The notes beneath the pieces are model-generated. The model saw only the letters and a list, made by a program, of their open reading frames with translations. It was not told the DNA's origin and made no database searches. From Pyxicephalus adspersus (taxonomy: Eukaryota; Chordata; Amphibia; Anura; Pyxicephalidae), in contig NC_092864.1 in NCBI RefSeq assembly GCF_032062135.1, forward strand, positions 15,114,815 to 15,178,814: 64,000 bases of DNA. Reading direction: 5' to 3'. Positions 1 through 12,355 of the stretch are shown here, piece by piece. The position numbers and the translations under genes were made by a program. Each line of letters opens with the position of its first letter. The stretch's first letter is position 1.

Positions 1-1820
1 GTTCATATAACCTTCCGTTAATGAAGAGATACTTTTATTTATTTGTAATTTTGTTGTTAGATCATTTCCCCGAACACAGTGCCCATTCCCCAAATTTTGT
101 TGGACAGTAGCTTGCTTTTTAGCCATACAAATCAAATTAACCACCCCTATGGACTCCAATCAGGTATGTTGCAAAGTTCCGAAACTTCAAGCAAATTTTG
201 AGTTTGAGAAGCAATCCATTCATTCTCATTTGTAACGCAGGGTTTCCCTTTTTAAAAAAGCCCGAATGCCCCAATAAGTGACCTCCTACAACATTATTGT
301 ATTCCATCTTCATTGGAAAATATGTGCAATGCTGTGTAGAATCAAAGGTCTCATTGGACCAGTAATCAAATTTTTCCCAGGTGAAAATTTTTAATGATGG
401 AAAAACGCAAACGCATAAAAGCCCAAAGGTGACCAAAAAGTAGACTGGCCACCATTGATTCCTACACAACAGGACAACAAGACCTAAAGATTATTGGCAT
501 GACACTGAGGTCTACAGCCAGGACTAGTCCAAGGTGGGTAAATGACGCATTACGCGTTTCGAAACCACAAACGCCTCCTATGCTCTGTGGCCTCATCCAT
601 CGCTTTGTATCTGTACAATCAAGTTTGATCCTGCGCAGTCTCGGCGGTGCATCTGTTCAGCACTTTGCTTGCCGTTCACAAAACACATTAACTGGATTGC
701 TTTGCTTCTCACATTTGGTGGAATTGAATTCTTTTATGAGAGTCTGTATTCCGGAGGCAGAGGCCGCCTGCGCTGCATTTAAGAGTAATATGCCGGCTGC
801 TTTATGGAGCGGTGAATGGAGCCAGAGGCGTGGAGGACAGGAGGAGGCATGATAACTGCATGAACACTTCTTCTCTTTCTCTGTGTGTAGGAAGATGCTG
901 CAGACTGGTGCACTAGTATAACCTTATACAATGGCAGCCATTTATTAGAGTCTGGTGGATGGATATGGCGTGATGTATATGAAGGTGATATATAGATTGT
1001 GCAGGAAAAGATTTGCAAAAATGCCACAAGGACTGTAGAAAATAAAAAAAAATGTTTGTGCTAACATCCAAGAAGTAGGACCACCCTATTAACCCCTTGC
1101 ACCCCTCAGAAAACCTTTGCATTAAAAGGAGTTCTTGGTTTGCATATATTCCAATATTTGCTCAAATTGGCTAATTGCATCAAATAGCAACACTCCCCTT
1201 CCTTGCCATTGACAACAAGGGAGGAAAGGAATGCCTGCACCTTGGATTAATAATTGTACATATTTTACTATTTTTCCGTATTAATATCTATCTATATTTA
1301 TATATAAATATATATATAAATATATATATATATTTATTTATATACATTTAAATAATAGATAAATATATAAATTATAATAATATATAAGTTTAGTTAACAT
1401 TGCATTGTCTAATTTTGTTCATTTTTTTTAAATACTTGACCTATAGTTTTCAGCAATCAGCCCTCTGTAAAAGGAAGGTTAAGACACTCTCTTTCTCAAT
1501 ACAAATCAATATCAGAACACTTGTGGTTAGGGGTGTGGCTGTTACTCAACTCCGCCAGCACAGAGCACCGCAGTGTGAGGACAGAAAGCAGCATTTTCAC
1601 TAAATCTAAAGGTATTCACTAAATCTAAAGGTATTTACAAGCAAAAATCAGTACCAAATTTTAACAAATGTACAAAAAGGGCTATAAAGAGATATAAAAG
1701 GGCCTGGTTTAATTTTTTCCTTAAGAAATAGAGCTGGATTTCAGCACTGGTACCTGTAAGCAATTATTTGGTGCTACCAGCAACACCTTTTTCTGAGCTC
1801 ACATATTATACATAACAGGG
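1..1820. other. Gene-free stretch
   Basis: No conserved protein, RNA gene or clear terminal repeat seen. Near 550, ACGCGTTTCGAAACC resembles a motif repeated elsewhere in the window. A 19-bp tandem duplication (TTCACTAAATCTAAAGGTAT) lies near 1600-1640. Confidence 0.6.
1290..1380. repeat. AT-rich simple repeat
   Basis: TATATAAATA and (TA)n variants with interspersed TTTATT. Confidence 0.9.
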
Positions 1821-1952
1821 TCTATTCATAAAGCAGTGAATCTAACATTCATTGAAAAATTCCCTGATGGAGAATCAATTACTGCCATTGAAACACATGG
1901 ATCTGGAGGATTCTCCACCATTTAATGTTAGTTTCACTGCTTTATAAACAGA
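1821..1952. mobile_element. Fold-back MITE, about 132 bp
   Basis: The left arm (AAAGCAGTGAATCTAACATT) and right arm (AATGTTAGTTTCACTGCTTT) are inverted repeats. A second inner pair (TGGAGAATC; GATTCTCCA) makes almost the whole element able to fold into one hairpin. Confidence 0.75.
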
Positions 1953-3372
1953 CTCCATAGTGTTTTGTGGTCTGGCTACACAGATTATGACAATGATTAA
2001 AACATTGTTTTATTTCTGATGATACAGGCTGGGCAGGAAGGTAAAGCAGAGTAATGTGCAGGTGTAGTGCCACCTGCAGGTAAAATAAGGAACAGCAAGC
2101 TTCTGCCTAAGTAAATTTGTCCTTGAAAGTTTCCTTCAAAGAAAAATTATACTGCATTTCCAGAAAACTCGTATTGTTAGTTATTAATACATTAAAGTAA
2201 CATTTCATACCACTTCAACATGTATTTGGAATAATTCCTATCATAGTCTTTTTTTTTTAAATCAGATTAGCCCCTAGATGAATTCTGTAATTCGCTGCAA
2301 TTCACTGGGAAATTCCTCAATGATCAACTACCAAATGCAGACCTCAGCCTTGGGGCTTATGTTAGGGTTTTGTCTGGCCTGCATCTGACCTGCTTCTCAT
2401 GAGTTTTGCATTCCTAGACAAGTATGAAAATGCTGTTTGAAGTAAGCAAAAGTCTATTGATGCAGTTTAGACTTCAATCACATTCCCCCCAAAATATCAA
2501 ACTACAGTTTTAGAGCATCAGCATTCCTCTCTTTTATTGATTCGTGCCTGCAGAAAAGTTTAACTGGCCAGAGGCTTGTTCTTATCTCCTGGGTATTGTT
2601 AGCAGGCCTAAAGCTATGTACACAGGTCAAAAGATTGTTGCTGAAGATAAAAAGGCTGTGCTGTGTGCTGTGATGTGTTATCTACCTTTTTTTAAAAAAA
2701 ATAACATTTTTGTTGATAGATCTGCTTTAAATAATACAAAAACAGATAAAATCTGGCATGCCTTGATTCCTTACTCATATCAATCTTCCCTTCGGACATT
2801 AGATGGCGCTGTTCACACAGCACATACATGACCTGTATACTCATGTTCTAGGGATGCAGGGGATGCTAAGACTCAAAAACTCAATTTTTACTTTCCCCCA
2901 GGGATATCTATAGCTCTCAGTCTAACAAATATTTTTTTGGTTATTGGCAGGTTAATCAAATTAGCTGATTTGCATATTGAGGATTTGTGCAGATCTCAGC
3001 AGGTAGAAAATATGCTAAAAAACATTGGCACATATGGCTGCCTTGTTTATATTAATGATTCACCGGTAGGGATGAGCAAGATTTTTAAATTCGATATCGG
3101 GCCTTTATCCCTTACCGAAATTGTAAGCGAGAACGACCCTGTAATTCGCCATGAGGTCGTGTTCTCGACGAACTAACAAGGGAAAAGGCAGGGGGCGCTA
3201 ACGGCTGGGTAATTTCGGTGGGAATTGCCGCTGGGAGCGAATCACTTGCTCCCAGCATGCACAGCAAGGCCCAGCAGCCAATGTGTGACAGGAACAGTGT
3301 AGGAGCCCTCTTAGTTTATTATTAGCTGCAAAGTTCAATGTTTTATAGGGCATTTACTCTTCTTACATGAGC
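1953..3372. other. Gene-free stretch
   Basis: No conserved ORF. At 3066-3230, AGGGATGAGCAAG leads into CpG-containing sequence (GACGAACTAACAAGGGAAAA) that looks like a degraded MITE, but no paired end was found. Confidence 0.5.
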
Positions 3373-3590
3373 CACTAGCTAGTCAGTTTTGTTAAATTGT
3401 CAGCACATTTAGTGCAAGTTATATTGTGTGTATTATAAACTTAATTGCTGTTCACTGACTGCACATGTACTGAAAGTACCATTGTCGTTGCTGCTACTTG
3501 TAGTGCCACTCATAGCTAGTCAGTTTTGTTAAATTGTCAGCAGTCAGCACATTTAGTGTAATCTATATTGTGTATTAGTGAAGACATTGT
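3373..3590 (+). repeat. Tandem duplication, 137-bp period
   Basis: AGCTAGTCAGTTTTGTTAAA begins at 3377 and again at 3514, and both copies continue through TTGTCAG, CACATTTAGTG and TATATTGTGT. The second copy is shorter at its right end. Confidence 0.8.
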
Positions 3591-3637
3591 TAGTTATCTT
3601 TTTTTTACACTGTACATTCACTTAATTCAAATAAAAT

Positions 3638-3680
3638 CCTATTTACCAAAGAAGACCATTTGGTACAGTGAAATTTCCGG
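3638..3680 (+). repeat. Copy 1 of a dispersed 40-bp repeat
   Basis: CCTATTTACCAAAGAAGACC and CATTTGGTACA recur at 5933-5979. The core TACCAAA and TTTGGTA are inverted around GAAGACCA. The two copies bracket the mariner-type MITE and the EXD1 pseudogene. Confidence 0.7.
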
Positions 3681-4003
3681 CCTACTTAAAAATATTTAAA
3701 TCATTTTTTAACTACATTAGCAATTTATTTGGAAATGGACAGATGTACAGTATTGTACAAAATGCCTAATATTTGAACCAGTTGTATTAAACAAACCAAA
3801 GTAGCTATAATTTTACAATGAAACATTTTAACAGACTATGCTGAAACACAAAAATTGAGTAGAGGCACGTTTAGTTGTTCTGTGCTTAATGTTCTCCACA
3901 TATAAATGTACTAATATAAAAAAAACAACAAATAAACTCTATCCAAGACTTTAAAGAAGTATTTAAACAGACACACAACTGTATCATTATTATAGTATTT
4001 ATA

Positions 4004-4722
4004 TACCGTGTTTCCCCAAAAATAAGACAGTGTCTTATATTTATTTTACCTCTGAAAATCTCATTAGGGCCTATTTTCAGGCGATGTCTTATTTTTCTCA
4101 CAAAAAATCTATATTTATTCATGTACAAAAATTTGTATTTACCAAAACCTGTAACCAATATTACAATGCTATAGAAAGATACCTCTGTGTTACCTGTGAC
4201 CTGTCAAAATCACAGATTTCTTCTGTTATATACAAGAAGACATGAATAAGATTTGACATAAATGAGTAATGAAAAAAAAAACACAGCTTCATAAGCAAAC
4301 AAGTGCAACATAACAAGAAAATGTGCTGACAATTAACATGTGACTTATAGAGTTAGATGTTAAATCTGTGTAAAAGCAAAAAAAAAAAATCAATAAATAT
4401 GCATTGCTGCTAATGAATGAAATACCAGCAAGGACCTTTTGAAAAGAGAATCCACCAACCTCTTAGTGCTAGTGTCATACCAGAGTACTGTAGGGTAATT
4501 AACTCTGCGATTTCTTCACCCCTTGCTCCAGTGCTTTTGAAATCTCCTGCTCTCTCTCTGCTCCCTCCTTCCTCTTGGTATCCCTCCGTGTACTACGTGA
4601 CCACACCCTCCGAAGAAGCCAATAGGGCTTACTTTCAGGGGAGGGCTTATATTTCACCCTTGCATGATTAGCATGCTAGGGCTTACTTTTGGGGTAGGTC
4701 TTATTTTAGGGGAAACACGGTA
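4004..4722. mobile_element. Mariner-type MITE with TA target site
   Basis: The ends are inverted: TACCGTGTTTCCCCAAAAAT at the left and TTTTAGGGGAAACACGGTA at the right, each next to TATA. Subterminal pieces (AAATAAGACAGTGTC; TAGGTCTTATTTTA) are also inverted. The interior of about 0.7 kb has no transposase, so the element is non-autonomous. The superfamily is inferred from the TA duplication. Confidence 0.75.
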
Positions 4723-5227
4723 TATAGTTATCTTCCTTTCAAATGTTAATTTTTTGTTATGAATCCTACCAGTAAGCTGTTACATGGAAGAACCAAATAT
4801 AATATTGTTCTGTGGTTCTCAAAACAAGAAAGTGTGTATATGATAAGGTGTCTCCTAGCACCAATCTTATTTTAGGAATGACCCATTTAGAGATCATGGC
4901 TTTGTTTTCTCTTATCACACAAGGAATCCATGGCTGGTAACATATTCTTTTAAAGCGTTTTCTCTTCTCTTTGCTGTAGGACACAGAACTGCTGAAGTTC
5001 TTTGGGAAGCTCAGAGCATAGGTTCTCAGTCACAGCTAAAGCATCTGCGAGAAGCTTTAAGATAGATGTCAACTAACAATGCCATCCAACATAACTTGAT
5101 GCAAATCTAGGAGGTGCAATACTTCCAGAGCCAACACTTTCAGCAAAGTAGCAATGGACGATCGCAATACATATTAGGATGTACCCCCATCAATTTTTGT
5201 TTGATATTTGTTTGATATTTCAATCAA

Positions 5228-5820
5228 TCAATTTTTTAGATATGTCAAACATTCCTTCACAGTAGATGTTGGATGAGGAAGAAAACCACCAGTCTCCATG
5301 GAAAACAAGTACACATCACCCACCTGTGTATCAAAAACATTATTCAAAAACACACAACATTGGTGGGACAAAATATCTCCTAACCAACGACAGTCATCGG
5401 TGACCTTTAGGAAGCCTTTGTCTTCAATCACCACTTGGAGACCATTTTTAAAGACCCCCGGTCCCATGGTGAGAATGTCAAAGAGGTAAACATGATTTCT
5501 TGTGCCCACCTGCATCCAACACAGTTTCCCAAAGCCACAAATGTTCAGGCCAGAAGTGCTGGAGATGCAGAATGTTTCTTCTATTGTCTCTCCTTCAACC
5601 TCTTGGCCTCTTGAGTCTTCCTCTGGTTTCACATTTAGAACATTTTGGCCAAAAAAACATTTTTGCTCCTCGCACAGCTTCACCAGTCTTCAAATCCTTG
5701 ACTTTATTCAGGAAAGTGTGATCTGCATGAACAGTAAAGTAAAGTAAACTCCTTGTAATTGTGATACTCTTCCCAATATTACAGCTCAGAAAACGTTCAC
5801 CAGAAGTGGACTCCATATAG
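5228..5820 (-). pseudogene. EXD1-like processed pseudogene, frameshifted and truncated
   Basis: EXD1 is a 3'-5' exonuclease-domain protein acting in piRNA biogenesis. On the minus strand, one frame (5683-5228) reads GFGKLCWMQVGTRNHVYLFD, NGLQVVIEDK, DCRWLGDILSHQ, LNNVFDTQVGDV and FSMETGGFLP, which match the exonuclease domain of EXD1. A second frame (about 5816-5655) carries the matching N-terminal part (SGERFLSCNIGKSITIT, KVKDLKTGEAV). The two frames meet around an A-rich run near 5655-5665, so a frameshift separates them. The domain is normally spread over several exons but is continuous here, which points to a retrocopy. It stops shortly after the METGG motif, missing the C-terminal half. 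No poly(A) tail is visible because the 3' end is lost. Confidence 0.8.
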
Positions 5821-5932
5821 AAATCGTAATGAGAGTAATGCAAATAAATGTCAGGCTTCTACTGTGTGAGTTGGGCGAGATTGCAAACATCGGGGAGCCC
5901 CAATACAGATATTTTAGTGTTTGATACATGTT

Positions 5933-5979
5933 CCTATTTACCAAAGAAGACCATTTGGTACATGTAGATTTCTGGCGAT
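5933..5979 (+). repeat. Copy 2 of the dispersed 40-bp repeat
   Basis: Shares the 28-31 base core of the copy at 3638, and the similarity continues weakly (GTAGATTTCTGGC against GTGAAATTTCCGGC). Confidence 0.7.
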
Positions 5980-6425
5980 GGACTACACCCAGCTCGAGAT
6001 GCCAGTTACCAATGTGGTCCACTCTCCATTTCAGGGCCCACCACCTCCTGCTGCTGCCGCCTGTCAGTACTCTATTCACTAAAATTGTCTTACACACTTC
6101 TGGGTGGCATTGACGATGCATTACACCCAGCTCTCCATGACATTTACTAATGCGGCATCCCTGGCGATAGCTGACCAGAGGCCACACACTGCTACTGCTC
6201 CGTCTCTGGTCCTCCATCATTTTGCCTAATGTCACAGCCCTACTTCTCCACAACTTTAATGGTGGCATTTCTAACACATTTCATCCTGGTCATGATGCCA
6301 GCTAGCAATGCAGTCTCCTGCTGTTTTGACGGCAGAGACTGCTGTTAGTGAGTTGAGTTCACACGTAGCGCCACCCTTTCTCAATGTCCTAATGTTTATG
6401 CTGCCTTCTGTACGCTGTCCATCAC
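5975..6425 (+). repeat. Degenerate tandem units of about 140-155 bp
   Basis: Similar phrases recur: GATGGACTACACCCAGCTC near 5976 and GATGCATTACACCCAGCTC near 6114; CCAGTTACCAATGTGG, CATTTACTAATGCGG and CCAGCTAGCAATGCAG near 6001, 6138 and 6299. The units are strongly diverged. Confidence 0.6.
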
Positions 6426-8411
6426 GCAAAAATCCTATTTGCCTGCTGTCATTTACCTGCCATTTTCTGGAAAACCACAAGATCTTTTGGAATTTTTTTA
6501 TTTGTTCCTTGTTGCCACTGTTCTCTTACACATACCTAGCAAATTTAGTGGTTCTAACATGTATAGGGGCTTTGCTATTATTGTTTAAAGTCGACCTATT
6601 GACTTTAATGGAATTCGCGAAATTTGTTTGGCGAAATTTGGCGGACCCATGGGAAGTTCGAGGAAATTTTCACGAGACTGTCAGAGGCCGTCTCACTCTT
6701 CTCTATTCACCCGTGGTTGCAGCTGTGCGGTCCTGTTTCTCCCCCCTGCCTGCACCTTCAGAAGCTTGTAAGATTAGGTTTAATAGTTAATAATTTAGAT
6801 AGCTGGATTGGGTTTATTTGTAAATAATTTACTATTAGGCTAATTAATCTTGTAGGGATTAAGAACGCAGCACTTGAAAATCAAGAATTATCTTTTGCCT
6901 TTAAAAAGGTCAATTTACTTAGTTCATGTTAGACGAACAGACTTTGTTCTCAGGCAAGGAATATGTTATGCAGCTTATTGATTATGATAGATGCAAGAAT
7001 AAAATGTGGGCTGCAGATATACTGGAAGGGCAAAGTGACTGATTCTGGTGACCCTAAGGGCCCTTTCAGGCGTAAAATGTGATATTGTGCAACTTAGATC
7101 CTGGACACACAGCAAACTGCTGCTTTGTGGCCATGAGAGGCAAACTACACCATAGCTGTAGTGTGAATCTTCAGGTCACAACTGGCTAAAAAAAACAATG
7201 TTGCATTTGCAAACTTCCCTGTGATCAATTGTGAACAAGTTGAGACTGCACCACGGGCAGTAAGATTTGCACCATGGCTGCATTGCAAATTCTCAGGCCA
7301 CAACCCCACAGCTAAACGTGGCATTTCACATTTGCGAACTGTGCTGCAATTATTGCTGTGTGCAAAAAAAAAAAAAAAAAAAAAAGGTCCGATCTCCCCC
7401 ATTCACTTGAATGGGAGAGGTTCAGACTTCGGTTAAGACTGCAGACCACAGCTCACTGTGCATCTGAAATTAGTCTGACTCATGACTTTGGGACTTAAGG
7501 CCATTTCCGACCTGTGCTTGACCCCACTGTTTTGCTGCAGGCTCAACCTCAGGCCCAACCACTGGAGCAGACTGATAAACATTTTGTGTACGAGGACTGC
7601 AGCTGCAGTGGTTTCCTGCATGGTCCCAGAAAGGGACAAGTCACCTTTGGCCATGTGGTTGCTTTTCTTCCTCTTAAAGCAGAATCGCGCCACAGGTGCA
7701 ACCTCACACAAACTTATTTATCTGCAGTGCGTTTTGCCACTCACAGCACCAGTTTGCTATTCACCCAAAAGTGGAAAACCACACAGTTTTCCACGGCAAG
7801 TAAAAAAGAGTCCTTATTTCCTCCAACAACAGCATGAGCAAGGAAAATGATGATGGTATTTGAGTGTATGTGCTCTAACAACAAGCAGCTATCATGGCAC
7901 CCTGGCATTTGTAGTTATTTGACAACTTAGGTCATGCATGATTTGCCTTCTGCATGCTGGTTGCTGTATACTGGCAGTCCAGGGCACCGTTCATGGACCC
8001 TGGGGCGAGATTTCCCATTTAACTTCCTATCCAATTTTTCCATCAAGGTAATGAACTGCAGAGATCAGAGAGGCATAGCTAAGCACTGATAGGATTATAG
8101 AGCTGCAGCAGTGCATCGTACTCTTTGTTCTCTGCAGTCACAGTATGCTCATCAGTTCTTTTGCTGGGTTCCTAAGCAAGAAGAAACGACTTATTGTAAA
8201 ACTGTCAACATCCATGAACGGCTAGAGATAATTGCTGCAATCGGATTGGATCTTTTACGTATCCCTTTTGCATTAAAATCCACAAGTTACCTTATGTCTG
8301 GATGATGTGATTTCGCAGATGGGCAGAGTACCAATTGGCAAGGATGGTGATGCCAACTCCAACATCTGCTCCTGGTCTTGGTGGTATTTAGCATTGCCGA
8401 AGAGGCTTGGG
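6426..8411. other. Gene-free stretch
   Basis: At 6590-6680, GAATTCGCGAAATTTG and GGCGAAATTTGGCGG suggest another repeat. The region 7060-7740 has paired phrases (CCACAGCTAAAC, TTTGCACCATGGC) consistent with a decayed element. Nothing codes for a recognisable protein. Confidence 0.5.
7363..7385 (+). repeat. Poly(A) run of about 23
   Basis: Uninterrupted A run. No LINE or SINE body could be recognised upstream. Confidence 0.9.
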
Positions 8412-8952
8412 CTTAAAGCGTACCTATACTCACAAAATCAACTTTGGCTTATGGATAACATAAGCCCAAGGTATAATCATCTGAATACTTTTTTTTTCAG
8501 CTTGCTTTCATTTTTAAACATTAAAAACAAGTTCTGGCCACACCCCCAGATCTCTCCATCGCCTAGGCGGTAAAATGCATTCCGGGAAATGCTATCCTTG
8601 GTGGAAGTGTTTCTAATCCACTCCCACTACCAGAATTATACTGATTTGTTTTTCTTTTGACTCTCATGTCACTCAAGTGTGACTGCCCTGTCTGCAGCTG
8701 CTCGCTGCTTCTTTTCAGCTTGTGAGCTCTCCGTGCAGAGGGCTCCAGCTAGTGAGGGAGGGGGAGAAGAAGTTCAGAAGAGGAAGAAAACATAAACTTG
8801 CCAGTCACAAGCTGGCCACTTGTAAACTCTTCATAAATCATTATATTTTTCATGGATACAAGCTGACCCAGCCAGTGACACCAGGGAAGACTGACATTAG
8901 TGCAAGTAAGTAAGAATAGACTAATGACTGAAAGACTAGTTCCTCTTTAAGA
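8412..8952. mobile_element. Possible MITE, about 540 bp
   Basis: CTTAAAGCGTACCTATACTC at the left and TAGTTCCTCTTTAAG at the right are inverted for about 13 bases with mismatches. The interior shows no coding capacity. Confidence 0.45.
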
Positions 8953-11792
8953 AAAGGGGGCCAAGTTTTGTGAGCTGCATGCTTGGCAAAAGTATGTGAA
9001 ATGCGCCAGAAAGGTAGCTCTAACACATCATGGAAAATTCTTTAATAAAGGTCACAATGATGCGATTGTACCGCCATGCCTTGTGCAAACCAAGCCACAC
9101 TGATTGGGTGTGACTTCAAAGGGAGCCCTTAAATTGGACCTACCATTGAGAGATGATGGAAGCTGGCATTGCTGAATTCGTTCTAAAAAATACTCATTGC
9201 CTGGAAGTAAAGCTGATCCTTTCGTTGCAGTAGTTTTAATAACACTGCTGAAACCGGCATGCAGATAACTGCAGCACAAGTTGTATTGCGCTTGGCTGAA
9301 CACCTGAGCTATACCCTCATTCTGAATCAGTTGGGAAGGAGCGCATGTAAATCTCATTATAAGTTATAATGGGAATCTATAGGTGCACTGGAGCTGTAAC
9401 ACAGCAGTCCAAAAATTGGATATTCACTATTTGCAAAGATGCATTAGCGTGCGATTGAGAATGAGATTCAGAATGCATAGTACTGTGTCACACCAATACG
9501 TGAAATGTGCACTACAGTAACATCCATATTACAGCAACACATATTTGTGAACTCAAAAGGCGCGGAGTACTTTTTGCAGTCAGGTCAATGGCATTTTACA
9601 TATTAGGTTTGCTTTATAAACCTCTGGGAAGGAAATACTATTTGCACTGCAGGCAAAATAATTTTCCTTTCCATGCAATAAAAGTCAAACCTGGCTGGCT
9701 GCTAAGAAAACTACAGCCTCCAATGGCTGAGCACTTCTTGGAGTCATATAGAGATGTCAGAATTTTGATTGACCGATGATATCACTGAACGGTCACAGCA
9801 CCCTGATATAAACTGGCTCAAACTTAGCAGCCAATCAGATGCCTTCCACCTAAATGTATAATTTTTCATTATATATATTTTAATTGTAATTTTATTTTAC
9901 ATAATTTACATTTTCATTTTACATCATTTACATTTTTGCATTAGTCTGAACATACTGAATTTCAGTGGCTGCCATATAAAATGCAATACAAAAAGTGAAA
10001 ACAAAAAGGTTTAATTATAAATGTTAAAGTGTATATGTTGAGGTTTTGGAAAATTTACAAATATATTAATATGCTGGATGATATCACAATCAATTCAGTC
10101 ACTGTAGCTTGAATGTTATTGGTAATGTTTTACCAGGTCTCCCTCTGCTGGCTGAAATATATATATAAAATATTAATCATCAGAAAAGACCCGAATCGAT
10201 TGGGTATTTACCCTGTGATTTTATGAAAAGCAATAATTGTGAGCTGAATTATAGAGCTGCGATTGGTGAATTTAGAGGTTGGCTGTCATCTTAATTCTAG
10301 GATAAACCCCGAGACTGTATGGGGACCCGGTGCTAATTCCAGGTCATTCCTTGACTATATTGTAAAGCCACGATCCAGATGGCAGTAACAATTCAACAAT
10401 GGAAGCTCCCATATTTGTATTATGACCGGTTTACTTTAACAGATTGCTAACGTTCTTCATTTTTAGCTGCTGGTAACCTGTACAGAATGGTCAATGGAAG
10501 GATCTGAATCTCTGCTCCTAAAGTAAACCTGTCCCATGTTCTTTCCTAGGAAAGAAGAAACATATCCAGTACTTCCATGTATAGGGGAACATGTGTCTTA
10601 CCCCCTTCCTAGCATTCAGCAGAACTGGGGCCTATTAAGTGGATGTTCAGACACCCAGTGCTGTCATATGGTGGTGAGTTAGGAGCAAGTCATGCAGCTT
10701 ACACAGGTTTCTCATATTTTCCTGAAAATGAACTATTAGTGTATTTAGCAACTAGCAATACAATTTGCATGCTTTTTATCTATTTATATTAATTTATTAC
10801 AATCTGCAGATTGATGTGTGTACAATTATTCACCTGTATTCTCCCCCTGTCAACCCAACCTGATAAGCCTAATGTCAGACTGTAGGGCCTGAATGGAAGG
10901 CAATTCATCTACTGCCTGAATTAAGGGCTGCTAACTTCCAGAGAAAGGTAAAACTGTCAGGTAAGCTAAGTTCAAATGTTTTTTTTTTCACAAAAACCCT
11001 AAGTAACCTCTGAAGGAACCTTGGGGTTCCATTGGACCCTGGCTGAGTATGGCTGCCTTAGGATGTGGGCAAGTCATTGATGTCTTTTCATAGAAATATA
11101 GCTGACATAGTACAGTTTTATACTTTAGATTTTGTTATATATCTTGTACAATTTTCCTAGCCACAAATATTTAGGAAGGGTTGGAACATCTCCCAGGTTT
11201 TAGTTCCCTCTCCATTGGGCAGATTTACACTCACTTATCTGTACAGAAAGTAAGGGAAACTCTAAAATCTTACTACTGTCGCCAGAACAAGAAGGGTGGG
11301 TATACCTGTTTTGATGACGCCATTGGTGCTACCCCTTATCTTGGGTGGATTTTAAATTCAATTCCTGCTCTAACTTTGAAGGGCACATCTGGATACCTAC
11401 TGGGGACAATAAAGGCAAAACAAACCTAACCTTTTTCAACTCAACCCAAGATAAAAAAAAAAAGTTTGGGTGTAGTTGTAATATAATAGGCAAGCAATGT
11501 CGTTTCAAAAAGGTCAGCACTGGATGAACAATATGCAACTTGTATGAGCTTATTCTAGTCTCACTGTGTGAATAAACAGTTATTTTGTGACCGGATCTGT
11601 CACAGTATTGTTGTTATATAATGTAAAGCAGAAGAATTCTACAAAAGAATTTAGCATCCCATTGGGTTCACTTGCACACATTGCACGAGTTAAGGGCCCA
11701 TTATGCCAGGGAGATGTTACATAGAGTGCTATATTTACATTAATTCTTGTTACCCAAGGATGGTGCCCTAAATGCCTAATACTCTATAACTG
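8953..11792. other. Gene-free stretch
   Basis: Only short chance ORFs. A fragment at 10992-11060 (ACCTCTGAAGGAACCTTGGG) looks like the right end of the second hAT-like MITE family. Confidence 0.5.
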
Positions 11793-12081
11793 CAGTCGCC
11801 AACCGGTGGTCCGGTTTTGAAAAACTTTGGGGGTCCACGGCTCTGGCCAGTTTGCCCCCCAGCGGGTCAGGAGAAGGAGAGTGGAGGAAGGTGGTCGGGT
11901 GCAGCAGCAAGAGCCGCGGATCATGTCCTCCGCAGGTCTGAGGGTGGGCGGGTTCTGGCATCATGACGTCACTCTGGGGGAAGTGTCTTCTCCTTTGAGT
12001 GACACATGGCTCCTCACGCATGTGTGGTCCGGAGTCAGTGAAATTAGTGGTCCATGATATCCAAGAGGTTGGCGGCCACTG
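11793..12081. mobile_element. hAT-like MITE (CAGTCGCCAACC ends)
   Basis: CAGTCGCCAACCGGTGG at the left and GGTTGGCGGCCACTG at the right are inverted termini typical of hAT elements. The interior is relatively GC-rich and has no transposase. Confidence 0.75.
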
Positions 12082-12084
12082 GCA

Positions 12085-12355
12085 TGATCATTTTCAGGTC
12101 TTAAAGAACCCCAGCAAAAACCAGTGGGGAAAAAAGCCTCTTAATTTGGTGGCCAGTGGAAAGAACGTTTCTCTTTTACTGTTGGCTTGAATACCATGTT
12201 TATAGACACCCAAAACCATCATTATTATCATGCAGTTGGCTCTACCAGAATTATCAGGCACCATTAAATGGGAGGTTAATCAGTCACAGTTTAGGAAAAG
12301 CCATTGCAATCCCTGGGCAAACCTTGGAATTCCAAGGAGCTCTAGATTAGAATGG
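12085..12355. mobile_element. hAT-like MITE, second family, copy A
   Basis: Shares order and wording (TTTTCAGGTCTTAAAGAACC, GGCCAGTGGAAAGAA, CAGTTGGCTCTACCAGAATT) with the copies at 15.7, 32.2 and 45.7 kb. Confidence 0.6.

Noticed and set aside
499..852. 117-codon plus-strand frame near the left edge
   Set aside because: No domain, and it starts in sequence carrying the dispersed ACGCGTTTCG motif; likely chance.
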